The translations under genes and the position numbers were made by a program. From NCBI GenBank assembly GCA_963921825.1, contig OY997594.1, positions 33,896,956-33,960,955 on the forward strand: DNA of 64,000 nucleotides. Reading direction: 5' to 3'. Below the pieces are notes generated by a model. That model ran no database searches. It was not told where the DNA came from and was given only the letters and a program-made list of their open reading frames with translations. The stretch is from Erodium maritimum (taxonomy: Eukaryota; Streptophyta; Magnoliopsida; Geraniales; Geraniaceae). Positions 11,229-22,862 of this stretch are shown in pieces; within the stretch, counting starts at the first letter, position 1, and every line of letters starts with the position of its first letter.

Positions 11229-11851
11229 GTATATATATATAGGTACAAATCACCCCTTATTGTGCAAACTACGAACCAATCTGAGACATAGGATCCCCCA
11301 AAGTGATGTCAGCAGAGCGCACCAGATGCTGACACGTGGGCAATAAATATATAAAACACCGCACCTTATTGTGCAAACTACGAACTCACTAGGTGCTGAC
11401 ATGTCGGCACGCGAGCTGCTGGTGCGCGCGCGCACAGTACTGATCGTTTTGCGCGCACAGTGATAATCGTTATCTTGTAATTGGTTTCGTAATCAATCAC
11501 CACCCCCTCCCCTCCCTGAATTTCGGTGGCCATCCGATCTGGGTAATCAATGGCCCAGATTAGTTCTACGTTCTGACCCGAAATAAGGTTTGTACCCGAA
11601 AGCTCCCCTGTATATATATATAGGTACAAATCACCCCTTATTGTGCAAACTACGAACCAATCTGAGACATAGGATCCCCCAAAGTGATGTCAGCAGAGCG
11701 CACCAGATGCTGACACGTGGGCAATAAATATATAAAACACCGCACCTTATTGTGAAAACTACGAACTCACTAGGTGCTGACATGTGGGCACGCGAGCTGC
11801 TGGTGCGCGCGCGCACAGTACTGATCGTTTTGCGCGCACAGTGATAATCGT
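11090..11851. repeat. 381-bp tandem duplication
   Basis: Segment 11090-11470 is repeated directly at 11471-11851. Only two mismatches were seen by eye, near 11362 and 11403 in the first copy. Each unit contains the right part of a family A element, a TA linker and the left part of a family D element, so the breakpoints fall inside elements. This is therefore not a transposition product. It is either a very recent duplication or an assembly artefact. Confidence 0.92.
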
Positions 11852-12090
11852 TTGCGCGCACAGTGCTGATAGTTTGCATTTATACCAAACTATCAGCACC
11901 CGCGCGCGCAAACGATCAGCACTGTGCGCGCGTGTGGTCAACACGCTCACGCGCGTGGGCAGAGGCGCGCGCGAAGCGGCCTCGTGTCAGCACCGCGCGC
12001 GCTCTGATGACGTCACTTTGACCGCATCCTGTGGCTTAGATTGGTTCGTAGTTTGCACAATAAGGGTGGTTTTTACTGGATAGCTACCCT
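11241..12090 (-). mobile_element. GC-rich TA-flanked MITE, family D copy 4 (inverted, with duplication)
   Basis: It opens AGGTACAAATCACCCC and closes with the complement of the family D start, TTTTTACTGGATAGCTACCCT. The orientation is inverse to copies 1-3. Its left part is doubled by the 381-bp tandem duplication, which inserts a partial family A copy (11471-11609) inside it. Confidence 0.75.
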
Positions 12091-12902
12091 ATATAGATAG
12101 ATAGATATATAGATTTGTCGAATACCCCTATTATCTAATTAGTGTTCGGACAAGCCAATTATATTTAATGACATCATCTCATGAATAAGTAATTAAATAA
12201 ATAGGCTTGCTATATCAAATATAACTTTCTTGATTTACTTAAGTCGAACCTTCAAGGTTTATTTCGTCGCGGTCTTTACTCTATTGTGTGTGACTCATTA
12301 GAATATATGACGTCGGCAGTGAGATTGAAAGCATCATTTCATCCACAAGTTACGGGTAACTCCTAGCAAGGCCCATAACTGCCCAAGTCGTACGAAGCCT
12401 TGACTTTCTCTTTATCGATCCTGTTACCATAATTGATTTCACCCTTTTTCGTTTGGCGATGTCTTGACTGAACATAAGGCATAAAAGCATCATCATCCTT
12501 CAATACATTCAATAGTTTGCTTGATCTTAAGTTCGGATCGTAGGTGACAAATCACATGCATACAAGAGGGGCCCTGATGACATTTGACTCGTATAAATAC
12601 AAGTGACAAGCCCATGTGACCATCACCCATATACCTCATATATATGTATCCACATTTGAGCACAACCTAAATAGCTATCTTGTCAAGAGTAGATCTTGGT
12701 TATGTTAAGACATAAATCAACACATATACATAGTATGGTGATGTCATGGTCGTATTTTTGTAGTTGAGAAATACTCATGTCTTGTGTTCCATGGAGTATT
12801 CTCAAAATGGGTCATCCCATGTAAAAATCTTTGGCATCTTTGACGTTGACACATATCTCTATATGCATAATCGGTAAGACACGGTCCTCCAATCAACTGC
12901 CA
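12091..12902. other. spacer, possibly decayed MULE 3' part
   Basis: No protein domain could be read on either strand. It follows the C-terminal end of the MULE transposase on the minus strand and may contain the remainder of that element. The expected left terminal inverted repeat was not found. Confidence 0.35.
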
Positions 12903-13444
12903 CACTAGCTCTAACTATTTATTGAATTGCGACGGTTGTTGAACCACACAGTGTTGTCGCATGCATCTTGGCTAACAATGCAATGATAGGCCATTTTCTG
13001 GCTTGGCATAAAGCTGAATTTATAGAATCGATCTCATTCGTTGTCATGAAATTGTACCGCTTAGATCGGAAGTGGGCTCTCGCCCACTGATGTAATGATA
13101 TGTTTGTTTCCTCCATATATTTTGTCGCTAGTGGATATCTTGCGTGCAACTCAGCGTACTTTTCGTTGAATTTTTTAATTGTGTATGCATCATCAACTTC
13201 CTAAAAAAGATCTTCTACTTCTTTTTTCTAACCTTGTCAACAATATTTTGCTGGAGATGCCACCTAAATTGGCCATGATCTATAGTTGGGTAGATAGTTT
13301 ACACTACTTTTATGATACTTGCATTTCTATCAGAAATGATTACTAACTCACTCGAATCTGGTGTGCAGTTTTATAAATTCTTCATGAACCATGTCCATGA
13401 TGCTAGGTTCTCCGAGTCTACCACGGCCCAAGCAAGATGGTACA
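12903..13444 (-). pseudogene. MULE transposase, C-terminal half (pseudogene)
   Basis: Read on the minus strand from 13444, the translation begins AVVDSENLASWTWFMKNL. It continues with ELVIISDRNASI and YPTIDHGQFRWHLQQNI, then, after a frameshift near 13200, MTTNEIDSINSALCQARKWP. These match the order of the MULE transposase core: the VDSEN-SW-WF segment, ISDR-SI, YP--HG-C--HL--N, and the later T-N--ES-N---KEAR-LPI segment. In-frame stops and a frameshift mark it as dead. The upstream half lies at 21756-22862. The product would have cut and joined MULE ends in the nucleus. Confidence 0.85.
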
Positions 13445-14468
13445 TGTCACGCCCCAAATCCGGTTTTGGCCGGATTCAAGACGTGACTAGAAACAAACGA
13501 GATAAAAGTAGTAAAATAGTAATAAACTCTGTTAAAGATGAAAGAAAGTCCAAAATAATTCTCAATAATCCAAACCAAAATTTCAACTATAGTGTCAAAA
13601 CTTGACCAGTAACACAAGATAAATAAAGTTTAACAATGTGGACCAACACATCTCTAATACAACCCTCAAGACATCCGGAAGCTCCCGAGCCTCGAATTCC
13701 CCAGATCTCAAGCACACCTGTACACACAATAAATAAACAAATAGGGGTGAGCTTACGCTCAGTAGGGAAAATCATAGACAAACTTTAGCCTCCAAGTTTA
13801 ATATTAAAACTGCTTTAGTGCGATGTCACAAAAATACTTAAAACCCTTAGACCAAAAGATATAGTAAACAAATAAAAGGCAACGATAACAATAGCGCATT
13901 CTCAAGGATAATGATAACTTCCCAGAGAATAAACAGAGAACATTATAATAGAATAGAAAACCATCACAACTGGGAACGAGTAAATACTATTAATCAAGGA
14001 AATGTTATGGAATCAGTGTAAGAAAATAGTATCAGTTTTTAAAAGATAACATTAACTTAAAAGATTCCCTGAAAATACTATAACGAATCATAACTTATTA
14101 AAATGGGAGCAATTAATATCACGCCAACCACTCGCTTTCTCAAGCCTCCGATCCATGGATAGGTTCTGGGATCACATCGGTTTCCATATTCTGATCCACC
14201 AGAGTACCCATATCATATCAGATTTTCCCTCGGTCCAGAGGAGGCACTTACATCGGGGCACCGGAAACCATCCCATAGGGATGCTCATCGTCGGAATTCT
14301 CGGAAATGCCTCCAAAGACCATAAGTCATAGGGAACCAAGGTAGTGCTCTCGTAGGACGCAAACACTTGGGTGAAACCACAGTAACCATTTCTCACAGAG
14401 TAATCCATCCAACTGTCCCGTAAAGTCCATCTCCAATAACCAATGCCCTCAGGCTCCAATAATCAATG

Positions 14469-16156
14469 TGTTGGGTCTCGAGGTAAGGTTGGAGATGAAC
14501 CAACTCGCAGCGGAAAATCAATGAAAACCAAGAGACGATTAAAACCATGAAACAACTAACAAAGAATGGATTCACAAGAGAAAATTTTAGCACTAGTTCT
14601 TACCAAAACAAGAACACCGGGTAACGAATGATTGGCTTGAGTCTCCAAGACGCCTACGTATCCACATGGGAATCAAAGCCACATAGTTCTTCTCTTTGAG
14701 TACTCAAGAACACAAAAATGGAGGTGGAAATTAGCCAAACCCGAAATGGCCATGGAAGAGGGAGAGAAAATGTGTTTCCTATTCTTGTCTTGTGTTTGTT
14801 ATGTTGAAAAAAGATGACTTAAACATAACAAAACCCATACTTGTCCAACTAAAGGCATGGGACAAGTATGGTGTCAAGTAAGGTGTAAATAGGACAAAGT
14901 ATGGCAAGACAAGATTGGGTTAGGTGGTGAATCACCAACACCTTAATCCTTGTCTTGCTTACTTAGTACTGATTAATCAAGACTTGATTAATTAGTTCCA
15001 TGGGCCTTGGTTGCATGGGCCTTTCATGGGCCTCTTGGAACATGGCCCATGGCCATTTCCAACGAGGTCCCGTGATTCGCTCATCGCCTCCAAGCCTTCC
15101 ATACCGGAAATGTCCAACATTATCCGACGCGATCAATCCCAAGACTCCAAGCCTTGTCTCGATCCGTAAAGTCCTATTCACATACGGGCACATGACCCAA
15201 AACCCAGTTTTGGTCATGTCCCGAGACAACTCCCTTTTGGCCATTCTCCATAAATGTGTCAATGAGTTTCATCCTCCGGTGTGACCCTTAGGTTTATGCA
15301 TGTCAATAGATCAACGTAAAATCCCATTTTACTTGATCCTATTTAAGTGGCAACTAACGAGACTTTAGTATTGCCTGACACTGCATAACGAATCGACCCT
15401 GTCGATTCTAACCTTTCCGTCATCCCTGTCATTATCCTTTTATCTCCGATATCCTGATTGAGATAAGGCATAGAGCCGCCATCCTTATTATTCTCAATCA
15501 CCGTTCCTTGATATGTGAGATGACTGAAGATATGATACCCAGTATCATGTGCATGGCCATGCTATTCTTTCAGTCACTCTCGATCAAGTGGCTGAGAACC
15601 GATATCTTTCCCATACCTCAGTATGAGGGATAAATCCCTTAGCCGCCTTTCGTGTCACTCATGTAGCCCGTCCCCAAGCCAATCCTGGCCGTTATGGAAG
15701 CCCTGTTACGGACAACGTTAGGCTCAGGTCAAACTCAGTTGTTGACTACATAGCGATCACAAAGACTCCTTGGTCTAAGGATACATGACAAGCTAGGACA
15801 CTGAATATGTTCATGACTTAATCTATGACACATATTCAGGGCGGGTCGTCCAATATCATGTCCCACATGATATCTATGATCAGACTCCGGAATCCCATTC
15901 CAATGACTAACAGAACGTAAGCCATAAAGAGCCATCTTTCATACCAGTCGCTTCTAGTGAAGCTTTGTTTACTAGGGACCCATCGAGTGTGATCTATCTC
16001 GATCTATGGTTCTATTCGCATGGTGGGCATAGATCAGAGCACACGTCGATATATTACTCCAACACATAAGTAATATAAAGTCGCTTTAATTTTATTGCTA
16101 ACGATGATATGTACATTTGGACATTTAGGATTGAACTACGGGCACTAAGACTAACA
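14469..16156 (-). mobile_element. solo LTR of the local Ty1/copia family
   Basis: It starts TGTTGGGTCTCG and ends AAGACTAACA, 1688 bp, with CAATG on both sides (14464-14468 and 16157-16161). Read on the minus strand it aligns closely with the 3' LTR of the copia element at 60673 onward. Both show TCTTAGTGCCC near the start, then TATGTGTTGGAGTAATATAT, then GGGATTTATCCCTCATACT. It lies in a direct repeat of solo LTR 1 (CCCTCAGGCTCCAAT on both sides). It is non-coding. Confidence 0.9.
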
Positions 16157-16172
16157 CAATGCCCTCAGGCTC

Positions 16173-16286
16173 CAATACTCAACCATTATCACGAAGAATC
16201 TGTCAAACTCCAACACTCAACCATTATCATGAAGAATCTATCAAACTCCAACACTCAACCATTATCACGAAAAATCTGTCAACTCC
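16173..16286. repeat. 38-bp tandem repeat, three units
   Basis: Three near-identical units beginning CAAYACTCAACCATTATC follow each other inside solo LTR 1, directly after the copia LTR insertion. They differ by a few substitutions. Confidence 0.88.
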
Positions 16287-18612
16287 AACCACCATAACAC
16301 CATCGGATTACCCCCCCCCCGGTGTAGTCCCGAACCGAACAATCAAACATCTCAAGAACATAAATAAGGGAAACACACCATAACTTATCACCAGTCAGCA
16401 CTTATCGAATCACACTTTCGCCACAACACACAGACATTCACTTAATCCTCAATCTTAGAAGTACACACGTTCATCAATACACACCACACGGGATTCACAC
16501 CCACAATTACCCTTACCGTCATACTTACCTGTCACGAACCATCGGTCCATCGATCACCTGATCGTGCCCCTTGGCACAATCAGTCATACTCGATCACCCG
16601 TTCAAACATTCAATCAATCATGCAAACATTCAATCAACCAATCATGTAAGCATTAAATCAATCAAGCATAAAATTAAACTAGTTTCATTACACTCTTGAT
16701 TATCCTAATAACTAGCAACCAAGCATGTGAACCTAACACAACAACTAATCCGAAGGCTTTTCACGGCCGCTCTACCAGTAAATCAATTCCCAAGTATTGA
16801 AAGCGAGTTACACTAGTTATTCTCATCCTAAGCATGCATACTAGACACATCCGATTATCAGTAAGTGAAAGACAATTATTCTAGTTATTCGCATCCTATA
16901 AGCAATCCTAGGACCTTTCCGAATTTTATTAACCTAATAGGCATACTAGTATTGAAATACTCGAGTAGTTAGACTTCCCCTACCTTGCGGTCTTCATCTA
17001 ATAATACTCTGCTTTAAAGTCGATTAGTCTCTCCTTCGTTCTTCACACGGGTTCCGGAGTGGTCTTCGTCTTCTCGGGCGAAGTCTAAGCTCTGGGTTTT
17101 AACAGTTAAACTTACAATCAGAACAGGAGTTGTACAGAATAAAAACCACATGTTGTCCTTTTAAACTCGAACGGGATAAAAGCGGGATTACGACGAATCG
17201 GGTTCAAGCACCCAAACCCCGAGCATAGAACCCGATGCGCGTTTCCCGAGGTACGATTTCCAGTGCACAGATCCCGAGGCACGATTCCCGAGGTGTCCGA
17301 TTCATCATTCCACTTTTAGTCCCGTATAAGTCCGATTTTTTTATCGTCTCGCTCACACGTCCGTTTTATTCGTCCGTGATTCTAAAACCCGTCTTAAATC
17401 AAATATGATTATAATTTCTTTTATTTCAAAAACCTTTTATGTTCTTCGTTTTCAAAACAACAGATTTTGTTCCCAAATGTTCAGATCCACCAGCTTCTGA
17501 TTTAACCAATCCAGATCTAAAGACGAAAATGGTTTCAACTGATTCCAGATCCACAAATATTCGGTAACAGAAATAAAAGAGAGAAGAAAGGGTCGGATTT
17601 ACATCCCGGCCGGCCACCGGTGGAGAACCCGGCGACCAAACCCTAAAGTGCCGACTCTCACCGTAAAGGGAGACGGACGGCGACGGGGTGACGGCGGAGG
17701 ACGCTCGGACGACGCGGGTCGTGTACCAGCGAGCTAGCCGAGAACCCTAGCGCCGGATCGAAGCTGGGTGAGAGAGGGTCCGCAGCGGGAACTCGGGAGA
17801 GAGAAGGCGGCGCCGGCGATACGAGGGTCGGGAGAGGACGCCGGCGAGCTCGAGCGGGGAGGACGAAGGTGGAGACCGTGGCTATGGAGGAGGAGGTGGT
17901 CGATACGGCGTGGCCATGACCGGAGCTGGTCGGGGAAGGTCGGAGATGGTGTGTCACGCCCCAATTTCAGCGAACCGAACTCGGGACGCGAACATTTAAA
18001 AAGATACGATACTTGAAACCTGTTTTCATTAAATCACTTTAAAAAGCCAGTTTAGTTCCACAAAAAAATAATATTTACAATTTAAAACACGTTCCAACAA
18101 GTGGACAAAAGTAGGTATCCGTCACTAGACTCAAAAACAACCCGGACTCCGCTCCTAGCTCCACAAGCTTCGAGAGCTCACCTAGTCCGTCCTGTGATCA
18201 GTACCTGTAGGAAAAGCAGCTAGGGGTGAGCGTTCGCTCACCACCACGGATAACAGACTGACTACGACATAATTAGTAGACAATGCCGGTAACACCAATA
18301 ATAAAGTCTACACCGGGGGACACTGTCCCCAACCCAAGGACTCTGACTGATCATACACCCACTGTTATCTTCCTTGACCAACTCAACACTTAGACACGTA
18401 AAGTAGACCCGACACAACGATCACGACCTCTCCCAATGACTCGAAAGAAACGACGCAACATCAAACAAGATCACAAAGGATCGCACACCAAACAAGATCA
18501 CAAAGGATCGCAAACCAGCTACTCGGTAACCTCCCTCACCAGACTCAACCTCAAACTCGTAAAGTAAAACCGACACAACAAACAATGACGACCTTCCCCA
18601 AAGACACGAACA

Positions 18613-18840
18613 CGGATCCGGCTAGCCGAAGAATGCTCAGAACCTGCCGAGCCTCGTACACGGATCAGGCCAGCCGAAGAATGCTCGTAACCTGCCGGGA
18701 CCCGGTCACGGATCAGGCTAGCCGAAGAATGCTCATAACCTTTCGGGATCCGGACACGGAACAGGCTAGCCGAAGAAAGCTTAAAACTTGTCGAGGCTCG
18801 AGTTTGGTCAGGCCAGCCCAAGAATGCTCGTAACCTGCCA
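18613..18840. repeat. 48-bp tandem repeat in solo LTR 2
   Basis: Nearly five units with an exact 48-bp period each start CGGAYCMGGCYAGCCGAAG, at 18613, 18661, 18709, 18757 and 18805. Because 48 is divisible by three, open frames run through the array on both strands. That explains the apparent coding potential here. Confidence 0.92.
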
Positions 18841-19034
18841 AAATCCACACCACTCCCCGACACACAGTCGGTTCGGGCAAACACAACCACAAACACAAGC
18901 AAGTTCAACAAACAGGCACTCAAGGCCACTCAAAACACCTCAACAGTCAGGACTCGGGTTCAACAACCCCACGGGCCATCATGGCCTCCCAAAACACAAC
19001 CACTTAACTCACGGGCTCAACAACCCCAAGACAC

Positions 19035-19310
19035 CAAAATAACACACGGGCTCTCATGGCCACCCAAACTCCACAGCAAACACAAGGGCTCTCATGGCCA
19101 CCCAAACTCCACAATAAATAACACGGGCTCTCAAGGCCACCCAAACTCAACAATAAATAACACGGCTCTCAAGGCCACCCAAACTCGACGATAAATAACA
19201 CGGGCTCTCAAGGCCACCCAAACTCAACAATAAATAACACGGCTCTCAAGGCCACCCAAACTCGACGATAAATAACACAGGCTCTCAAGGCCACCCAAAC
19301 TCAACAACAA
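19035..19310. repeat. tandem repeat of about 39 bp in solo LTR 2
   Basis: Six to seven imperfect units contain GGCTCTCAAGGCCACCCAAA and an AATAAATAACAC spacer. It is a second, unrelated array in the same LTR, and looser copies of a GGCATGGTCATATGCCTCC motif follow at 19385-19460. Confidence 0.85.
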
Positions 19311-21079
19311 ATAACGCACAACAACCTCCGGCATAAACGATGCCTCCAACAGTCCTAAGATCACTAGCTTCACAAACAACCTCTGGGCATGGTCATATGC
19401 CTCCAGTAGTCTTACTATAAACAGTTCCACAATCAACCTCCGGGCATGGTCATATGCCTCCTGTAAAACAAATATCGCTAAGTTCTCTGCTCCTACGACA
19501 CTACTAAGTGTCACATGCATTCCAATAATCGCTACGTTCCCGTATCATGCATTTCTAATATTCACTAACCTACTCAACCCACGACACCCCGGTGTCACAT
19601 GCAATTTCTACTGTTAACTTTCCCTAGTCAGGGCCGAGATCCGGCTACTTTTCGCTACCTCAACTGAAGAGCAACCGCTACGCTTCCTAGCTGCTGATGT
19701 TCTGGCTCGCTACCTCCGAGCTTCACTTCGATCGAAGCCGGACTCTAAAGATAACACGAAATCCATAATTAGAGGCGGTTCCAAGGTTAATTTAAAGGTC
19801 ACGATTAAACTAGTTTAAAACCGACAGTTGTCCTTTAAACTCGAGCGGGATTACGACGGATCGGGTTCGAGCACCCGCGCACCGAACTCAGATTTGATCC
19901 AAAACCCAGTTAAAACCATTTTCAACTCAAAACCGTCTTTGAACTCCTTTGCTTTATTTAATTCCGATTTTGTGTTAAAACAAACGATCCCTTTCAGTTC
20001 TTTTCCACACTCAAGGTTTTGGTCCAAACCTTTCTAAATCTGATCTGAGTTCGTTTTTCCTTTTCGATTTAAGTTAACTCAAGTCTAATCTTAACAACCG
20101 ACTTTCGTTTTAAAAACCCTTTTAGTTTAACCAGATCTAGTTTTATCAATTTTCTTAAGAACTCGAACCGATTTCATTTTCCCCTTTTTCCCTTAGACCA
20201 TCGATGTTCGTTTCAAATAAAATTCCTCTTTAATTAAACTCTGATTTTTCTTTCCGTTTTAAAACAATTCCTTTTTCTCATTTAACGGATCTGAGTCGTT
20301 TTTAATCACTTTCCTTTTAACCGATCCTCTTTTCATTAGTTTTATGCTTCAACCAAGCTGTGTCCAACACGTCCAAATCCAAGTAGAAATATAGAGTAAA
20401 ACCGATCAGATCTAAGGCAAAACGGGACAGAATATAAAGCGGGAAGACGTTAAGGAAACGGATCCGGCCACCGGCGAAGCCATCGCCGGCGACCAAACTC
20501 TGTGGTGAGATTTCTCACCGTAGGAAATAGAGATCGGTGGAGGGCGGGTTGAGCACGGCGGAGGTTCGCCTCGGATCCGGACGGCTCGGTCCCGTCCCGG
20601 ATCTGATGTGCTCGCCGGCGACGGCGGGAGCTCGGGTTAGAGGAAGACGGTGGCGAGTTAGGGCTCGGGACGGGGACGGCCGTGTGGACGGCGACGAGGA
20701 GAAAGGGAGACGGGAGGGTCGGCTAGGCTCGGGAGAGGTCGGGCGTTGCCGGAGCTGGTGAGAGGATGGCGAGGAGGTCTCGGACGGCACTGGATCGGGA
20801 GAGGGAAAGGGTGGTCGGGGACCCGAGCTGGCCGGAGGTGGTGGCTCGGGGCGGCGGCTTGTGTGCGGAGAGGAAGGTCGGGGTTTGAGGGGTAGTGGTG
20901 CAGAGGGAGATGAGGGAGGAAGAGGGCTCGGTGGTGGCTGTGTGGTGGTTGGAGAAGGTGAAGACGCCGGTTTCCGTTGAGGGTTCGGCCGGAGACGAGA
21001 GGTGAGAGAGGGGCGAGGTCGGCATCAGAGGGAGGAGAGAAAGAGGCTGCAAATGTTAGGGTTTCACCCTAACTTTCCC

Positions 21080-21086
21080 TTTTATA
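21080..21086 (-). promoter_or_regulatory. LTR promoter TATA box (solo LTR 2)
   Basis: On the minus strand the motif TATAAAA is followed by paired telobox-like motifs (GTTAGGGTGAAACCCTAAC, 21055-21073). It is preceded by TTTGGGCCGCACGACCCAAC near 21135-21155. The same order occurs in solo LTR 4. Confidence 0.6.
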
Positions 21087-21755
21087 CTAAATCCATCAGC
21101 TGGGCTTGGTAACCCTTGGGCCTCAGGTACATGTTGGGTCGTGCGGCCCAAACGAGAGGGCAGGCTGGTCGGGCCTTTTTCCTTTTTTTTTGAAATTTCT
21201 TTCTCTCTATTTTTTTTTGAACTCGGACCAAAAATCCTTTAATTTTCACACCGTTCTCTAACCTCGACGTTAAACTTTAATAATTAAATAACAAATTTTC
21301 CCGGTCTTTACATGGTGGAAGGCGGTGGGAGAGATGGCCGGAGATGGAGAGGAAGAAGAGGAGGTGGGAGGGACGGCGCGGTCGGATCTGGCCGGAGAAG
21401 GTGAAGGAGAGGACGGTGAGGGAGAGAGTGGGTCTGGATCGGAGGGTTCGACGAAGATGAAGGAGCTGAGGGTGGCGTCTGAGAAAAAAATGACGCTAAC
21501 CCTAAAGAGTTTGTCTTTTAAGCCAAAGCCATCATTTGGGCTTGAGCCAAAGTGGGATTCAGGTGATGTTGGGCCGCACGGCCCGAAGGGGAAAAGGAGT
21601 GGGTTGGGCTGACCAGGGTCAGGCCTGACCTGCTCTTTTATTTTATTATTATTTTATTTTATTTTTTTAAACAAACATACTTGTAGCAAAACTCACCCAA
21701 ACGTTTCAGATTTCAAATACATACTCTTTTAAACTAAGCGGGGTTTTACAGTACA

Positions 21756-22862
21756 TCTTAAAACTACCATCGTGTTCCGATACAACTAGCATTACCCCTT
21801 TAAACTTTGTCTTCAGCCAAATACCATCCACACCAACAACCTATCTCATATGCCTGAATCCTTTAATGCATGCGTCATATGCTGTAAAACAATATTCTAA
21901 TTCCCCCTGATCATTTACCAGTAGATCTGTCAATGTGCCTGGATTGAATTGTTTAACAAGCTGTAGATAGAAAGGAAGAAGTTGATAACTTTTAACAGGG
22001 AAATCTTTGATCTTAGTGTTTGCAAGTTGTCGTCCCATCCAACCTTTCTAATAAGTTATGTCCATCTGGTGGGTACCTTGCATCCAACCTTGAACTGTTT
22101 TTGGAGGGGGTAGCTCATCACCATTAAAAAAAATCACTCAAATAGGTGCCAACCAATTCCATAGTTGCTTGATTGTGATTTGCTGGTAGAGAATCTATGG
22201 AGCAAGTGTGTCACTTGTGATACGTTCTTATAGTGAAGCGTGCTACTTCCCTCACTTTCGTTGCACGCACCATCCATCCACATTCTTTCGCACGACATTT
22301 TACAACATACAAATCCGGGGTAGATTTGATTACTCTAAAATCAAACCTAGTCTTACATTTCAATGCAACAATCCTGAACTTTCTTAGAACCTCATCTTTG
22401 TTAGGAAAATCTTGACCAACTTTCATGTCTGACCCATCTGAGAAACCAAATGGGGTCAAGGGTTGTTCATCAATCAATCGGAACGAACCATAATGTCGGT
22501 GCCCCATATCTTCAGGGTTATCTTTTGCTGCTTCAATACCACCTTCTACTACTCCAATATCACCTTATACTGCTACAATATCACATACATGTTCAACGTC
22601 CTCGCCAACAAGATGTTATGCACCACGATCAACTATTGGTTCATCATCCTCTCCAATATTGATATCAACTACGGGTACAATAACGCATTTTCTCGGTAGA
22701 CCATTAAACATATTAACACTAAAACTACCCGTTTTGATGTACTCTGGTTCGCGAGGGAATAAATTTTCATCAACGATATTATCTCCACGAGTATCTTTCT
22801 GTATTAGTTCCACAAGTAACACGTTTGTACGACTGTTGTTCTGTCCATATAACATTCAATAG
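21756..22862 (-). pseudogene. MULE transposase, N-terminal half (pseudogene)
   Basis: Minus strand from about 22862. The segment MKVGQDFPNKDEVLRKFRI leads to VVKCRAKECGWMVRA near 22290; together these match the MuDR DNA-binding domain (a VG--F-NK-E segment, then V-C----C-W-VRA). Next come QLLPFYLQLVKQFNPGT and, after a frameshift, GFRHMR followed by VVGVDGIWLKTKFKGVMLVV, the start of the MULE catalytic core. The chain then breaks at the GTACA target site of solo LTR 1 and resumes at 13444. Stops and frameshifts near 22200 and 21840 show it is inactive. Confidence 0.83.

Larger units (their letters stand above)
17952..21312 (-). mobile_element. solo LTR 2, nested in solo LTR 1
   Basis: It begins TGTCACGCCCCAATTTCAG and ends CCCGGTCTTTACA. 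TGGTG flanks both sides (17947-17951 and 21313-21317). Length is 3361 bp. It is the same family as its host LTR: both carry a GC-rich leader with GCCGGCGACCAAAC and a GGGCC/GGCCC palindrome. The minus strand is the likely sense strand because a TATA box faces that way. No coding frame is credible despite some long GC-rich open frames. Confidence 0.85.
13445..21750 (-). mobile_element. solo LTR 1 (Ty3-like), carrying two nested insertions
   Basis: It begins TGTCACGCCCCAAATCCGG and ends CGGGGTTTTACA on the plus strand. GTACA flanks it on both sides (13440-13444 and 21751-21755). Subtracting the nested copia LTR and solo LTR 2 leaves about 3.25 kb. There is no coding sequence, no primer-binding site and no second terminus, so a solo LTR is the simplest reading. 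The sense strand is inferred to be minus from related copies in which a TATA box precedes the GC-rich leader. Long non-coding LTRs with TGTCACGCCCC ends are typical of large plant Ty3/gypsy elements; the lineage is not proven. Confidence 0.82.

Noticed and set aside
10005..12083. Open frames of 60-130 codons in the GC-rich repeats
   Set aside because: They repeat from copy to copy of the family D elements, occur on both strands and contain CACGTG/GCGCGC repeat translations only.
12091..12140. Left terminal inverted repeat of the MULE
   Set aside because: CCCCTATTATCTAATTAG here only loosely resembles the right terminus. The match is too weak to call, and it is next to the TA cluster border.
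17658..21052. Arg/Ser/Pro-rich open frames in solo LTRs 1 and 2
   Set aside because: They result from GC-rich composition and from a 48-bp repeat whose period is a multiple of three. No start context, domain or conserved frame.
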